DNA of 64,000 nt from Polymorphobacter_B sp038225475 (lineage in GTDB: Bacteria > Pseudomonadota > Alphaproteobacteria > Sphingomonadales > Sphingomonadaceae): contig JBBRRA010000006.1 of the NCBI GenBank assembly GCA_038225475.1, positions 124,001 through 188,000 on the forward strand. Reading direction: 5' to 3'. The position numbers were made by a program, and so were the translations under genes. Positions 33,851 to 42,366 of the stretch are shown here, piece after piece (position 1 is the stretch's first letter; the number at the start of each line of letters is the position of its first letter). Under the pieces are notes generated by a model. The model saw nothing but the letters and a program-made list of their open reading frames with translations, was not told where the DNA came from and did no database searches.

Positions 33851-35893
33851 TCAAATCGGCGTGATCATGATGTTACCGAACCGGTCGACGGTGCCGATGT
33901 GCCGGGTTTCGATCAGCGTGGTCGAATCCATTTCGGTAACGATCGCCGGGCCTGGAATCACGTCACCGGCGCGCAGCTTCGACCGGTCATAGAGTACCGC
34001 CGCGTGGGTCTCGCCGTCCATCCACAGCACATGGTCGCGCAGCTTGGCGGCGGCGGGCGACCCGTCGCCTTGCGGCAGTTCGTGTGCGGGCAGGTCGAGC
34101 GCCGGGCCCATGCCGACGGCGCGCAGGTTCACCAGCTCGTGTTCGCTGTCCATGTTGAAGGTGAACAGCCGTCGATGCTCGTCGTCGAAGCGCGCGGTGA
34201 GGCCGCCGATGCCGCCGCTGCGCAGTGTTTCGGGGTCGATCGTCATCGGCACCTCGAACGCCTGCCCCGAATAGCGCACGTCGATCTCGAACGCGGTGGT
34301 GATGTCGCCGATGCCGTCGCTCGCCAGCTCGGCGCGGACCTGCGCGTCCATCTCGGCGAGCATCGCGGTCACCTCCGCAAGGCTGGTTTCCGACACGCGT
34401 TTCGATAGCGAGCGCGCGGTTTCGGTGCGCGTGCGCGTGGTGGCATCGCCCAGCGCGCACAAGACGCCCGGCGAGACCGGCGACACCGCCGGATAGCTGC
34501 CCATCAGCCGCGCCACCGCATTGACGTGCAACGGCCCTGCGCCGCCAAACCCCATCAGCGCGAAATCGCGCGGGTCATAGCCCTGTTGCACCGAAATCAT
34601 CCGCAGCGCGCCGAACATGTTTTCGTTGACGATGTCGATGATGCCGCGCGCCGCCGCCATCAAGTCGATGCCGAGCGCGTCGGCAATCGTCTGGACGCTC
34701 CGCGTTGCGGCAGCGCGGTCGAGCTTGAACGTCCCGCCGAGCAGGTTTTCGGGCAGATAGCCGAGCACGACGTTCGCATCGGTGACGGTCGGCAGCACGC
34801 CGCCCTTGCCGTAGGCGGCGGGCCCCGGCACCGCGCCCGCCGACTGCGGGCCGACGCGCAGGGCCTTGGTCAATTCGGGAACGCTGGCGATCGAGCCGCC
34901 GCCCGCACCGACGGTCTTGACGTCCAATGACGAGGCGCGGACCGAGAGATGCCCGACGTCGGTGGTGCGGACCCGGCGCGGCTCGCCGTTTTCGATCAGC
35001 GCGACATCGGTCGAGGTGCCGCCGACATCGAGCGTCAGGATGTTCTTCAGCCCGGCGTGCTTGGCCACCCACAGCGCGCCGGTAACCCCGCCCGCCGGCC
35101 CCGACATAAGCAGCGCCACCGGATGCTCCTCGGCCTTAAGCGCCGACATCAGCCCGCCGTCGGAGCGCAGCAGGCTGAGCTTGCCCGCCATGCCCGTTGC
35201 CTCGAGCCGGTCGCGCAGGTTGCGCACATAGCGTCCGACGATCGGGCGCACCGCGGCATTGGCGACGGTCGTCAGCGTGCGCTCATATTCCTGCATTTCC
35301 GGCAGCACGACATGGCTCAGCGACACCGGCACCTGCGGCATGATTTTGGCCGCCAGCGCCGCCACGCGGGCTTCGTGCGCGCCGTTCAGATACGCGTTGA
35401 TCAGGCTGACCGTCAGCGCCTCGACGCCGCGGCGTTTGAGCGTCTCGAGCTGGCGGATGATATCGGCATCGTCGACGGGGCGGACTTCGTGTCCCTGCGC
35501 GTCGATGCGCCCGGCGATTTCGACGGTATCTTCCAGCGCCGCGAGCGGCACCGGCTTGGGCCAGATGATCCAGCCCGCAAGGCCACCCGGCACGAAGCTG
35601 CGCGCGATCTGCATGACCTGACGGTAGCCCGCCGTGGTGACCAGCCCGACACGCGCGCCCTTGCCCTCCAGCATCGCATTGGTCGCCACCGTGGTACCGT
35701 GCAGAAACGTCGCGATCGCCGCTGGCGCGACGCCTGCATCGGCGCAGATCGTGGTGACGCCGTGCAAGATGCCCTCCGAGCTGTCGGCGGGCGTCGACGG
35801 CGTCTTGTGGCGCCAGAAATCGCCGGTGGCGTCGTCGAACAGCAGCAGGTCGGTGAACGTGCCGCCGACGTCGACCCCCAATCGATACCCCAT
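33851..35893 (-). CDS. hyuA: Hydantoinase A / oxoprolinase-family subunit
   Basis: 680 residues with the actin-like ATPase fold of the HyuA family. Seen: the phosphate loop RLGVDVGGTFTDLLLFD, FLHGTTVATNAMLEGKGARV (in part), the second glycine loop ILTLDVGGTSTDVALIENG and LVPP-like FGGAGPLHVNAVAR. It uses ATP to activate an amide, imide or ketone substrate for the partner HyuB. ATG at 35893 begins MGYRLGVDVGG; the open frame further upstream has no support. First gene of the hyuA-hyuB transcript, divergent from the acyl-CoA dehydrogenase gene. Confidence 0.9.
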   Translation of the reverse strand: MGYRLGVDVGGTFTDLLLFDDATGDFWRHKTPSTPADSSEGILHGVTTICADAGVAPAAIATFLHGTTVATNAMLEGKGARVGLVTTAGYRQVMQIARSFVPGGLAGWIIWPKPVPLAALEDTVEIAGRIDAQGHEVRPVDDADIIRQLETLKRRGVEALTVSLINAYLNGAHEARVAALAAKIMPQVPVSLSHVVLPEMQEYERTLTTVANAAVRPIVGRYVRNLRDRLEATGMAGKLSLLRSDGGLMSALKAEEHPVALLMSGPAGGVTGALWVAKHAGLKNILTLDVGGTSTDVALIENGEPRRVRTTDVGHLSVRASSLDVKTVGAGGGSIASVPELTKALRVGPQSAGAVPGPAAYGKGGVLPTVTDANVVLGYLPENLLGGTFKLDRAAATRSVQTIADALGIDLMAAARGIIDIVNENMFGALRMISVQQGYDPRDFALMGFGGAGPLHVNAVARLMGSYPAVSPVSPGVLCALGDATTRTRTETARSLSKRVSETSLAEVTAMLAEMDAQVRAELASDGIGDITTAFEIDVRYSGQAFEVPMTIDPETLRSGGIGGLTARFDDEHRRLFTFNMDSEHELVNLRAVGMGPALDLPAHELPQGDGSPAAAKLRDHVLWMDGETHAAVLYDRSKLRAGDVIPGPAIVTEMDSTTLIETRHIGTVDRFGNIMITPI

Positions 35894-35910
35894 GCTGTGA
35901 ACCCCCGGAG

Positions 35911-35939
35911 TTCGCGACCGCGAAAATTTGTACGGACAA
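35911..35939. promoter_or_regulatory. Two dyads in the hyuA / acyl-CoA dehydrogenase control region
   Basis: TTCGCG-AC-CGCGAA (35911-35924) is a perfect 6-bp inverted repeat. TTGT-ACGG-ACAA (35928-35939) is a second one, similar in form to GntR-family operators. Both lie 18-46 bases upstream of hyuA and within the 141-base divergent region. No regulator gene is adjacent. Confidence 0.45.
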
Positions 35940-36034
35940 CTCTTGGGCACAGGGGACGCTAAATCAAGCGCCATGTCGAGGCCCCCGACACGCCCGGTTT
36001 GCATCGATGGGGCTGCGCCGGATAGACTCCACCG

Positions 36035-37192
36035 ATGGACAGCAGCGACGCCTTTGCCGACATCCGCGACGCGGTGCGCCGGTTATGCGCCGCCTTTCCC
36101 GGCAGCTATTGGCAGGCCTGCGACCGCGAGCGCGCCTATCCGGGCGACTTCGTCGCCGCGCTGGGCAACGCCGGTTATCTGTCGGTGTTGATCCCGCAGG
36201 CGTTCGGCGGATCAGGGCTGGGGCTGGCGGCGGCGGCGGCGATCCTCGAGGAAATCCACCGCTCGGGCGGCAACGGCGGCGCGGCGCATGCGCAAATGTA
36301 TGTGATGGGCACGCTTTTGCAGCACGGTTCGGCTGCACAACAGGCCGAATGGCTGCCGCAGGTGGCGAGCGGCGCGCTGCGGTTGCAGGCGTTCGCGGTC
36401 ACCGAGCCGACGAGCGGCACCGATACCACGCGCATCCGCACGGTTGCGCACCGCGACGGCGACGATTTCGTCGTTACCGGTCAAAAGCTCTGGATCAGCC
36501 GCGCCGAACACAGCGACCTGATGGTGCTGCTGGTGCGCACGGCGGCGCGCGACGATGGTGCCCGCCCCGGCGACGGGCTCAGCGTGCTGCTCGTCGACAT
36601 GCGCCGCGCGGTCGGCAACGGGCTGACGATCCGCCCGATCCGCACGATGCTCAACCATGCGACCACCGAGCTGTTCTTCGATCGACTGCGCGTGCCCGCC
36701 GCCAATCTGATCGGCGCCGAGGGCGACGGCTTCAAGGTCATCCTGTCGGGGATGAACGCCGAGCGCATCCTGATCGCTGCCGAATGCATCGGCGACGGCC
36801 ACTTTTTCGTCGATCGCGCCGCTGCCTATGCGCGCGACCGGCAGGTGTTCGGCCGCGCGATCGGCATGAACCAGGGCGTCCAGTTCCCGATTGCGCGCGC
36901 GCACGTCCAGATCAGCGCGGCGGCGTTGATGGTCGACCGGGCGACCGCGCTGTACGACGCCGGGGCACCGTGCGGAACCGAGGCCAACATGGCCAAGCTG
37001 CTCGCCTCCGAAGCGTCGTGGTTCGCAGCCGATATGTGCATCCAGACGCATGGCGGCTTCGGCTTTGCCGAGGAATATGACATCGAGCGCAAGTTTCGCG
37101 AAACCCGGTTGTACCAGGTCGCGCCGATCAGCACGAATTTGATCCTGAGCCATGTCGCGACGCATGCGCTCGGGCTGCCCAAAAGCTTTTGA
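36035..37192 (+). CDS. Acyl-CoA dehydrogenase family protein
   Basis: FAD-dependent acyl-CoA dehydrogenase of 385 residues. Seen: the helical N-terminal domain with LIPQAFGGSGLGLAAAAAIL, the beta-domain signature AFAVTEPTSGTDTT, GQKLWISRAEHSDL, and the C-terminal IQTHGGFGFAEEYDIERKFRE and LYQVAPISTNLI with residues expected around FAD. It oxidises an acyl-CoA to the enoyl-CoA, passing electrons to ETF. Coupled to the next gene by TGATG. The divergent hyuAB genes and the CoA-transferase suggest a catabolic path in which an acid released by HyuAB is activated and oxidised (inference). Confidence 0.9.
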   Translation: MDSSDAFADIRDAVRRLCAAFPGSYWQACDRERAYPGDFVAALGNAGYLSVLIPQAFGGSGLGLAAAAAILEEIHRSGGNGGAAHAQMYVMGTLLQHGSAAQQAEWLPQVASGALRLQAFAVTEPTSGTDTTRIRTVAHRDGDDFVVTGQKLWISRAEHSDLMVLLVRTAARDDGARPGDGLSVLLVDMRRAVGNGLTIRPIRTMLNHATTELFFDRLRVPAANLIGAEGDGFKVILSGMNAERILIAAECIGDGHFFVDRAAAYARDRQVFGRAIGMNQGVQFPIARAHVQISAAALMVDRATALYDAGAPCGTEANMAKLLASEASWFAADMCIQTHGGFGFAEEYDIERKFRETRLYQVAPISTNLILSHVATHALGLPKSF

Positions 37193-38325
37193 TGCGCGCG
37201 CTCGATGGGTTGCTCGTCGTGGCACTCGAGCAAGCGGTTGCCGCGCCGCTCGCATCGGCGCGGCTGGCGGCGGCGGGCGCGCGCGTCATCAAGATCGAGC
37301 GCGCCGAGGGCGATTTCGCGCGCGACTACGACGCGGTGGTCCACGGCGAAAGCGCGTATTTCGTCTGGCTCAACCACGGCAAGCAGTCGGTCGTGCTCGA
37401 TATCAAGCAGCCCGACGACGCGGCGCTGCTAACCGCCATGCTGGCGCGCGCCGATGTGTTCATCCAGAACCTCGGCCCCGGTGCTGCGGCGCGCGCCGGG
37501 TTCGGTGCAGCGGCATTGCGCGCGCGGCATCCGCGGCTGATTACCTGCGACATCACCGGGTACGGCGAGCACGGGCCGGAGCGCGACCGCAAGGCCTATG
37601 ACCTGTTGATCCAGTGCGAGACCGGGCTCGCGTCGATCACCGGCGGGGCTGCCGAGCCTGGGCGCGTCGGTGTTTCGGTTGCCGATATCGCCTGCGGGAT
37701 GAACGCACATGCAGCGATCCTCGAGGCGTTGATCGCGCGCGGCATCACCGGCCGGGGCAGCGCCGTCGCGGTGTCGCTCTTCGATTCGCTCGCCGAGTGG
37801 ATGACGGTCCCGCTGCTGCACCATGACTATGCCGGGGCCGCGCCGGCGCGCGTCGGGTTGAACCATCCGTCGATCGCGCCCTATGGCGCGTTCCGCTGCA
37901 GCGACGGGCGCGAGATCGTGCTGTCGGTGCAAAACGAGCGCGAATGGGCCCGGTTGTGTACCGGCGTGCTCGACCAACCCGCGCTGTGCGACGAGCCGCG
38001 ATTCGCCTCGAACGCGGCGCGCGTCGCCAACCGCGCGGCGGTCGATGGCTGTGTCGCGGCGGTGTTCGCTGCCATCGACAGCACCGCTGCCGCCGCAAAA
38101 CTGCGCGCCGCCGGCATCGCCTATGCGGCGGTCAATTCGGTCGCCGACCTGTCGCACCACGCGCAGCTGCGCCGGATCCGTGTCGCCACCCCGACCGGCG
38201 ATGTCGACCTGCCGTCGCTGGCAGCGGTGTCGGGCGGCTCGGGGCAGGCGGTGCCGGCGCTCGGTGCGCACACCGCTGCGGTCCGCGCCGAATTCGGTCG
38301 TTCGTCGCAGCAGCCGCCGCCCTGA
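37192..38325 (+). CDS. Family III (CaiB/BaiF) CoA-transferase
   Basis: 377 residues. Seen: LDGLLVVALEQAVAAPLASARLAAAGARVIKIE (family start, shown by VIKIERAEGDFAR), YFVWLNHGKQSVVLDIK, the catalytic aspartate Asp165 in VGVSVADIACGMNA, and NHPSIAPYGAFRCSDG. It moves CoA between carboxylic acids. ATG at 37192 shares its A with the upstream TGA; an in-frame TTG at 37189 is possible. Together with the dehydrogenase it forms a two-gene unit. Acceptor acid unknown. Confidence 0.9.
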   Translation: MRALDGLLVVALEQAVAAPLASARLAAAGARVIKIERAEGDFARDYDAVVHGESAYFVWLNHGKQSVVLDIKQPDDAALLTAMLARADVFIQNLGPGAAARAGFGAAALRARHPRLITCDITGYGEHGPERDRKAYDLLIQCETGLASITGGAAEPGRVGVSVADIACGMNAHAAILEALIARGITGRGSAVAVSLFDSLAEWMTVPLLHHDYAGAAPARVGLNHPSIAPYGAFRCSDGREIVLSVQNEREWARLCTGVLDQPALCDEPRFASNAARVANRAAVDGCVAAVFAAIDSTAAAAKLRAAGIAYAAVNSVADLSHHAQLRRIRVATPTGDVDLPSLAAVSGGSGQAVPALGAHTAAVRAEFGRSSQQPPP

Positions 38326-38335
38326 CAATCTTCGC

Positions 38336-39004
38336 CTAGGCCGCGACCGGAAACCGCAGCAGCCGCGCCGCCGTCGGCACCAGCGCCAGCATTGGGCCGC
38401 CGATCGCCGCAGCAAACGCCGGGTCGCCGACGTCGAGCCCGCCGGTCAGCGCGCCGAACGCCGGCAGCACGATCCGGTGCGGTGTGACGGCAAAGCACCG
38501 CCGCACGATCCGCCGCCCGCGGATCCGCACCGCGACCTTGGGGTGGAAATGCCCCGAAATCTCGGGCTGCGCCGCATCGGCCAGCGCTTCGTGGCGCAGC
38601 GCAATGCCGTAGGCCACCGCCTCGACCAGCACGCGCCCGCCAAGCGTTGCCGCGCTGTCGCCGTCATGGTTACCAGTGATCCAGACCCAGTCGAGCTGAC
38701 CGATCAGCGCCTGCAGCGTTGCGCGTGCCGCCGCGGGCAGCCTTGCCGCACCGCCGCCGTCATGGAAAGAATCGCCAAGGCACCACACCTGCCGCGCCCC
38801 GGTCAATGCCAGCGCCGTCGACAAGGCAGCAAGCGTGTCGAAGCTGTCGTACGGCGGCAGGAACTGGCCGTGGATGCCGTAGAAACTCGCCTTTTCCAGA
38901 TGCAGATCGGCGACCAGCAACGCATTCGCCGACGGCCAATACAGCGCACCCGACGCCAGCGGCACGAAGCGATGGCCTGCGAACGAAAAGGAAACATCGG
39001 GCAT
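38336..39004 (-). CDS. pdeM: Ligase-associated DNA damage response endonuclease PdeM
   Basis: Calcineurin-like metallophosphoesterase of 222 residues. Metal motifs seen: ADLHLEKAS, LGDSFHDGG, TGNHDGDS and GHFHPKV. The YIH-like PdeM layout, starting FSFAGHRFVPLASGALYWP, marks the ligase-associated family, usually encoded with an Lhr-like helicase, an MBL exonuclease and an ATP-dependent DNA ligase. Here the helicase follows upstream on the same strand but separated by a gene of unknown function, and no ligase is in the window. Confidence 0.9.
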   Translation of the reverse strand: MPDVSFSFAGHRFVPLASGALYWPSANALLVADLHLEKASFYGIHGQFLPPYDSFDTLAALSTALALTGARQVWCLGDSFHDGGGAARLPAAARATLQALIGQLDWVWITGNHDGDSAATLGGRVLVEAVAYGIALRHEALADAAQPEISGHFHPKVAVRIRGRRIVRRCFAVTPHRIVLPAFGALTGGLDVGDPAFAAAIGGPMLALVPTAARLLRFPVAA

Positions 39005-39049
39005 GGACCGGCTATAGCGTACCGTATGCGCCGCGCAATCCCGCGTTCG

Positions 39050-39613
39050 TTACTTCAGGACCGTAAAGCTCATCAGGTGTTGACGGTTGTGAACCGGTGC
39101 ATCGGCGAACGTCGCGATCACGGTCACCTCGTGCGCGGAACCCATCGGAATTTCCCAGCCGACGCGAACCGTGCCGACGCCGTCGACCGTTTCACGGATG
39201 TCGGGCTTCGACTCTATCGTTTTCCCGAGTGAAGCCATGAAGTTGGTTAGCGCTAGGGCCAACGCTTCGCGCATTGCCCTCGGATCTGCCTCCTTGACGC
39301 TGACCCGGCAAGACCTGGCGAGTGGTTCGTAATCCACAACGACCCAAGCATCGCGCGGCGTTTTCAAAACCCAGGCCGCGCCACCGCCAGTTTGCGGCCC
39401 GAGCGCCTGTAGCTCGGCTTCGGACATCGGACGCGCCGTTTCGGGTTGGCCGTCGAGTAACTGATGCGCGCGCTCCGCGTCGTTGGGATGTGCCACACAC
39501 ATGGCAACAAAAAAATCGGCAGCGTCGGTGGCGCGAGCATCGGGTGCAGCGATCGCCGGCAGCGCGACCATGGCCAGTGCGGTCCCGATCAGGATTCTTG
39601 AACCCGTGCGCAT
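39050..39613 (-). CDS. Secreted protein of unknown function between pdeM and the helicase gene
   Basis: 187 residues with a signal peptide (MRTGSRILIGTALAMVALPA, cleavage near AIAAPDA). Two cysteines remain in the mature part (VAMCVAHPND and LARSCRVSV), suggesting a disulfide. No known domain recognised. ATG at 39613 has GGGG four bases upstream; an ATG at 39640 is in frame but lacks a ribosome-binding site. Codon use seems somewhat less GC-biased than in its neighbours. A secreted protein has no obvious place in a DNA repair cluster, so it is probably an insertion. Confidence 0.65.
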   Translation of the reverse strand: MRTGSRILIGTALAMVALPAIAAPDARATDAADFFVAMCVAHPNDAERAHQLLDGQPETARPMSEAELQALGPQTGGGAAWVLKTPRDAWVVVDYEPLARSCRVSVKEADPRAMREALALALTNFMASLGKTIESKPDIRETVDGVGTVRVGWEIPMGSAHEVTVIATFADAPVHNRQHLMSFTVLK

Positions 39614-39659
39614 TTTTCCCCACCCGTCTGTGTCCGCCATGTCTAAGCCGGCAAAAAAC

Positions 39660-42077
39660 TTAGTCCAGAGTCATCGCCTCTGCCGCGAGTGCGTCCGCTT
39701 CGAGCAGCAGCGCGTCGTCGGCGGTTCCGGCGACGCGCTCGCGCCCGACTTCGAGCAGCACCGGAACCGCAAGCGGCGAGACGCGGTCGAGGCGTTGATG
39801 CACCAGCTTGGAGGTCGATCGTTCGAGCAGGCTCGCCAGCCGCGCAATGTCGGTAAGCTTGGACCGCGCATCGGCCCAGGCGGCGGTCAACAGCAGGTGG
39901 CCGGGCTCGTGGCGGCGCAGCACGTCATAGATCAAATCGGCCGAAAACGTCACCTGCTTGCCGGTTTTGTGCTGCCCCGGCTGGACGCGCTCGATTAGCC
40001 CGGCGATCACTGCGACTTCGCGAAACGCGCGGCGCAGGAACGGCGATTCGGTGATCCATTCGCGCAACTCGGCTTCGAGCACGTCGGGCGAGAACAGCGG
40101 CGCGGGGTCGTCGACGGGTTGCAGGCTCCAGGTCGCGACCATGTAGTCGCTGGCGACGAAGCCGAGCGGTTGCAACCCGGCGGTTTCCATCCGCTGCGTC
40201 AGCAGCATGCCGAGCGTCTGATGCGCGTTGCGGCCCTCGAAGCCGTACGCCACCATGAAATGCCGCCCATCGCGCGGAAACGTCTCGACCAGCAGGTCGT
40301 CGATGCCCGGCAGCACCGAACGCAGCCGCTGGTAATCGAGCCATTCGTGCACTTCGGGCGGCATTTCGGCCCAGCGCGCCGGCGTGTTGAACAGCCCGCG
40401 CACCCGCGCCGCAAGGTTGGTGGTCAGCGGCATCCGCCCGCCGACATAGGTCGGCACGCGCGGGTCGCCCTTGCCGAGCTTGACCAGCATGTCGCCGCCG
40501 TCGAAGCCGGTAACCTCGACCGTCAGCCCGGCGAACATGAAGCTGTCGCCGATGCGCAACTGGCTGGCAAACCATTCCTCGACCTTGCCGAGGCTGCGCC
40601 CGCGCCGTCCGAAGCGGATGTTGAGCGCCGCCGCCTCGACGATCGTTCCGGCGTTCAACCGGTGCTGTGTCACCAGCCGCGGATGCGACACCCGGTACAA
40701 CCCGTCGGGGCCGAGCGTGATGCGGCGATAGCGGTCGTATGCCTTGAGCGCATAGCCGCCGGTCGCGACGAAATCGAGCGTCGCGTCGAAATCGGCGCGC
40801 GGCAGCCCGGCATAAGCGGCGGCGCTGCGCACTTCGGCGTACAGCGCGTCGGCGGCAAACGGGGCGGCGCAGGCGACGGCCATCAGGTGCTGTGCCAGCA
40901 CGTCAAGGCTGCCGGGGCGGAACTGGTCGACGTCGAGTTCGCCCGCCATGACGGCGTCGCGCGCCGCCAGCGATTCGAGATATTCGAAGCGGTTGCCGGG
41001 TACCACGACCGCCGCGCTGGGTTCGTCCATGCGGTGATTGGCGCGCCCGATGCGCTGCAACAGCCGCGACGCGCCCTTGGGAGCCCCCATCTGGACGACC
41101 AGATCGACATCGCCCCAGTCGATCCCAAGATCGAGGCTCGATGTTGCGACGATCGCCCGCAGCCGCCCGCTCGCCATCGCCGCCTCGACCTTGTGGCGCG
41201 CTTCGGTCGCGAGGCTGCCGTGATGGATGCCGATCGGCAGTGCGTCGTCGTTGGCGGTCCACAGGTCGCGGAACACCAGCTCGGCGACGGCGCGCGTGTT
41301 AACGAACACGATCGTCAGCCGGTGCGCGGCGATCAGCTTGTACACCTCGGCAGCGGCGTAGCGGCCATTATGCCCTGCCCATGGGATGCGCCCGTCGGGA
41401 ACCAGGATATCGACGTGCGGCTCGGCGCCCGGATCGCCGACGACGCGCTGCACCATGGCGGCATCGGCATCGGGGGCAAGCCAGCCCTGATACGCCTCCG
41501 GGTCGGCGATCGTCGCGCTCAGGCCGACGCGGCGCAGCCCGGGCGCGATCTGCTGCAACCGGGCGAGCGCCAACTGCAGCAGGTCGCCGCGCTTGGTGGT
41601 GGCAAAGGCATGGATTTCGTCGACGATTACCGTGCGCACGCTGCTCAGCATCCGCGCCGCGTCGGGATAGCTGATCAGCAGCGACAGCGATTCGGGCGTG
41701 GTCAGCAGGATGTGCGGCGGGTCTTCGCGCTGGCGCTTTTTATGGTCCGAACTGGTGTCGCCGGTGCGCGTCTCGACGCGAATATCCAGCCCCATCTCGG
41801 TGATCGGCGCGGTCAGGTTGCGCGCGACATCGACCGCCAGCGCCTTCAACGGCGACACGTACAGCGTGTGCAGGCCGTCGGTGGGATGATCGATCAGGTC
41901 GGCAAGCGTCGGCAGGAAACCGGCGAGCGTCTTGCCCGCCCCCGTCGGCGCGACCAGCAGCGCATGGTCGCCCGCCGCTGCTGCCGCCAGCATCGCCAGC
42001 TGGTGCCGCCGCACCCCCCAGCCGCGCGCGGCGAACCACTCGAGAATCGGCGCGGGAATGTGGGCGGCGGCGGTCAC
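39660..42077 (-). CDS. Ligase-associated DNA damage response DEXH-box helicase (Lhr-like)
   Basis: ATP-dependent superfamily 2 helicase of about 805 residues. Seen: the Q-motif-like start PAPILEWFAARGWGVRRHQL, Walker A APTGAGKTLAGFLP, motif Ib TTPESLSLL, the DEIH box IVDEIHAFATTKRG, motif III GLSATIAD, motif V SSLDLGIDWGDVDLV and motif VI QRIGRANHRMD, then the Lhr-type winged-helix and C-terminal regions. Start GTG at 42077 fits the family start; an in-frame ATG at 42161 would add 28 residues reaching into the divergent gene. Works in DNA repair with PdeM and the exonuclease. Confidence 0.93.
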   Translation of the reverse strand: MTAAAHIPAPILEWFAARGWGVRRHQLAMLAAAAAGDHALLVAPTGAGKTLAGFLPTLADLIDHPTDGLHTLYVSPLKALAVDVARNLTAPITEMGLDIRVETRTGDTSSDHKKRQREDPPHILLTTPESLSLLISYPDAARMLSSVRTVIVDEIHAFATTKRGDLLQLALARLQQIAPGLRRVGLSATIADPEAYQGWLAPDADAAMVQRVVGDPGAEPHVDILVPDGRIPWAGHNGRYAAAEVYKLIAAHRLTIVFVNTRAVAELVFRDLWTANDDALPIGIHHGSLATEARHKVEAAMASGRLRAIVATSSLDLGIDWGDVDLVVQMGAPKGASRLLQRIGRANHRMDEPSAAVVVPGNRFEYLESLAARDAVMAGELDVDQFRPGSLDVLAQHLMAVACAAPFAADALYAEVRSAAAYAGLPRADFDATLDFVATGGYALKAYDRYRRITLGPDGLYRVSHPRLVTQHRLNAGTIVEAAALNIRFGRRGRSLGKVEEWFASQLRIGDSFMFAGLTVEVTGFDGGDMLVKLGKGDPRVPTYVGGRMPLTTNLAARVRGLFNTPARWAEMPPEVHEWLDYQRLRSVLPGIDDLLVETFPRDGRHFMVAYGFEGRNAHQTLGMLLTQRMETAGLQPLGFVASDYMVATWSLQPVDDPAPLFSPDVLEAELREWITESPFLRRAFREVAVIAGLIERVQPGQHKTGKQVTFSADLIYDVLRRHEPGHLLLTAAWADARSKLTDIARLASLLERSTSKLVHQRLDRVSPLAVPVLLEVGRERVAGTADDALLLEADALAAEAMTLD

Positions 42078-42147
42078 CGCTCCGCTATAGCGCGTGGGCG
42101 CGCAAAGGCTTACATTTGCTGCGGTTGAAACGGCGCGCGGGGGCGGG

Positions 42148-42366
42148 ATGGGCGACGACACCGATCCGGCGAACTGGTCGAGCGGACCGTTCGCAATCTA
42201 TTCTTCGCGCACCGACAAGCGGTTCTGGGTGCCGAAGCGCAATCGCGCCTTGGGCTGGACGATCAATTTCGGCCACCCGTGGGGGCTGGCGGTGTTCGTG
42301 GCGATCCTCGTGGTGCCGCTGCTGGCGGTGTTGGGCACGGTGCTGTTCGTGATCGCGACCCGCTAG
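42148..42366 (+). CDS. Small DUF5808-type membrane protein
   Basis: 72 residues. The N-terminal half holds RFWVPKRNRALGWTINFGHP, the DUF5808 pattern, and the C-terminal half is one membrane helix (GLAVFVAILVVPLLAVLGTV). ATG at 42148 has GGGGCGGG upstream. Function unknown. Divergent from the helicase gene across 70 bases, and tail-to-tail with the GGDEF gene with a four-base overlap. Confidence 0.75.
   Translation: MGDDTDPANWSSGPFAIYSSRTDKRFWVPKRNRALGWTINFGHPWGLAVFVAILVVPLLAVLGTVLFVIATR

Noticed and set aside
40119..42128. 669-residue plus-strand frame over the helicase gene
   Set aside because: Shadow of the helicase; composition is typical of antisense frames in GC-rich DNA.
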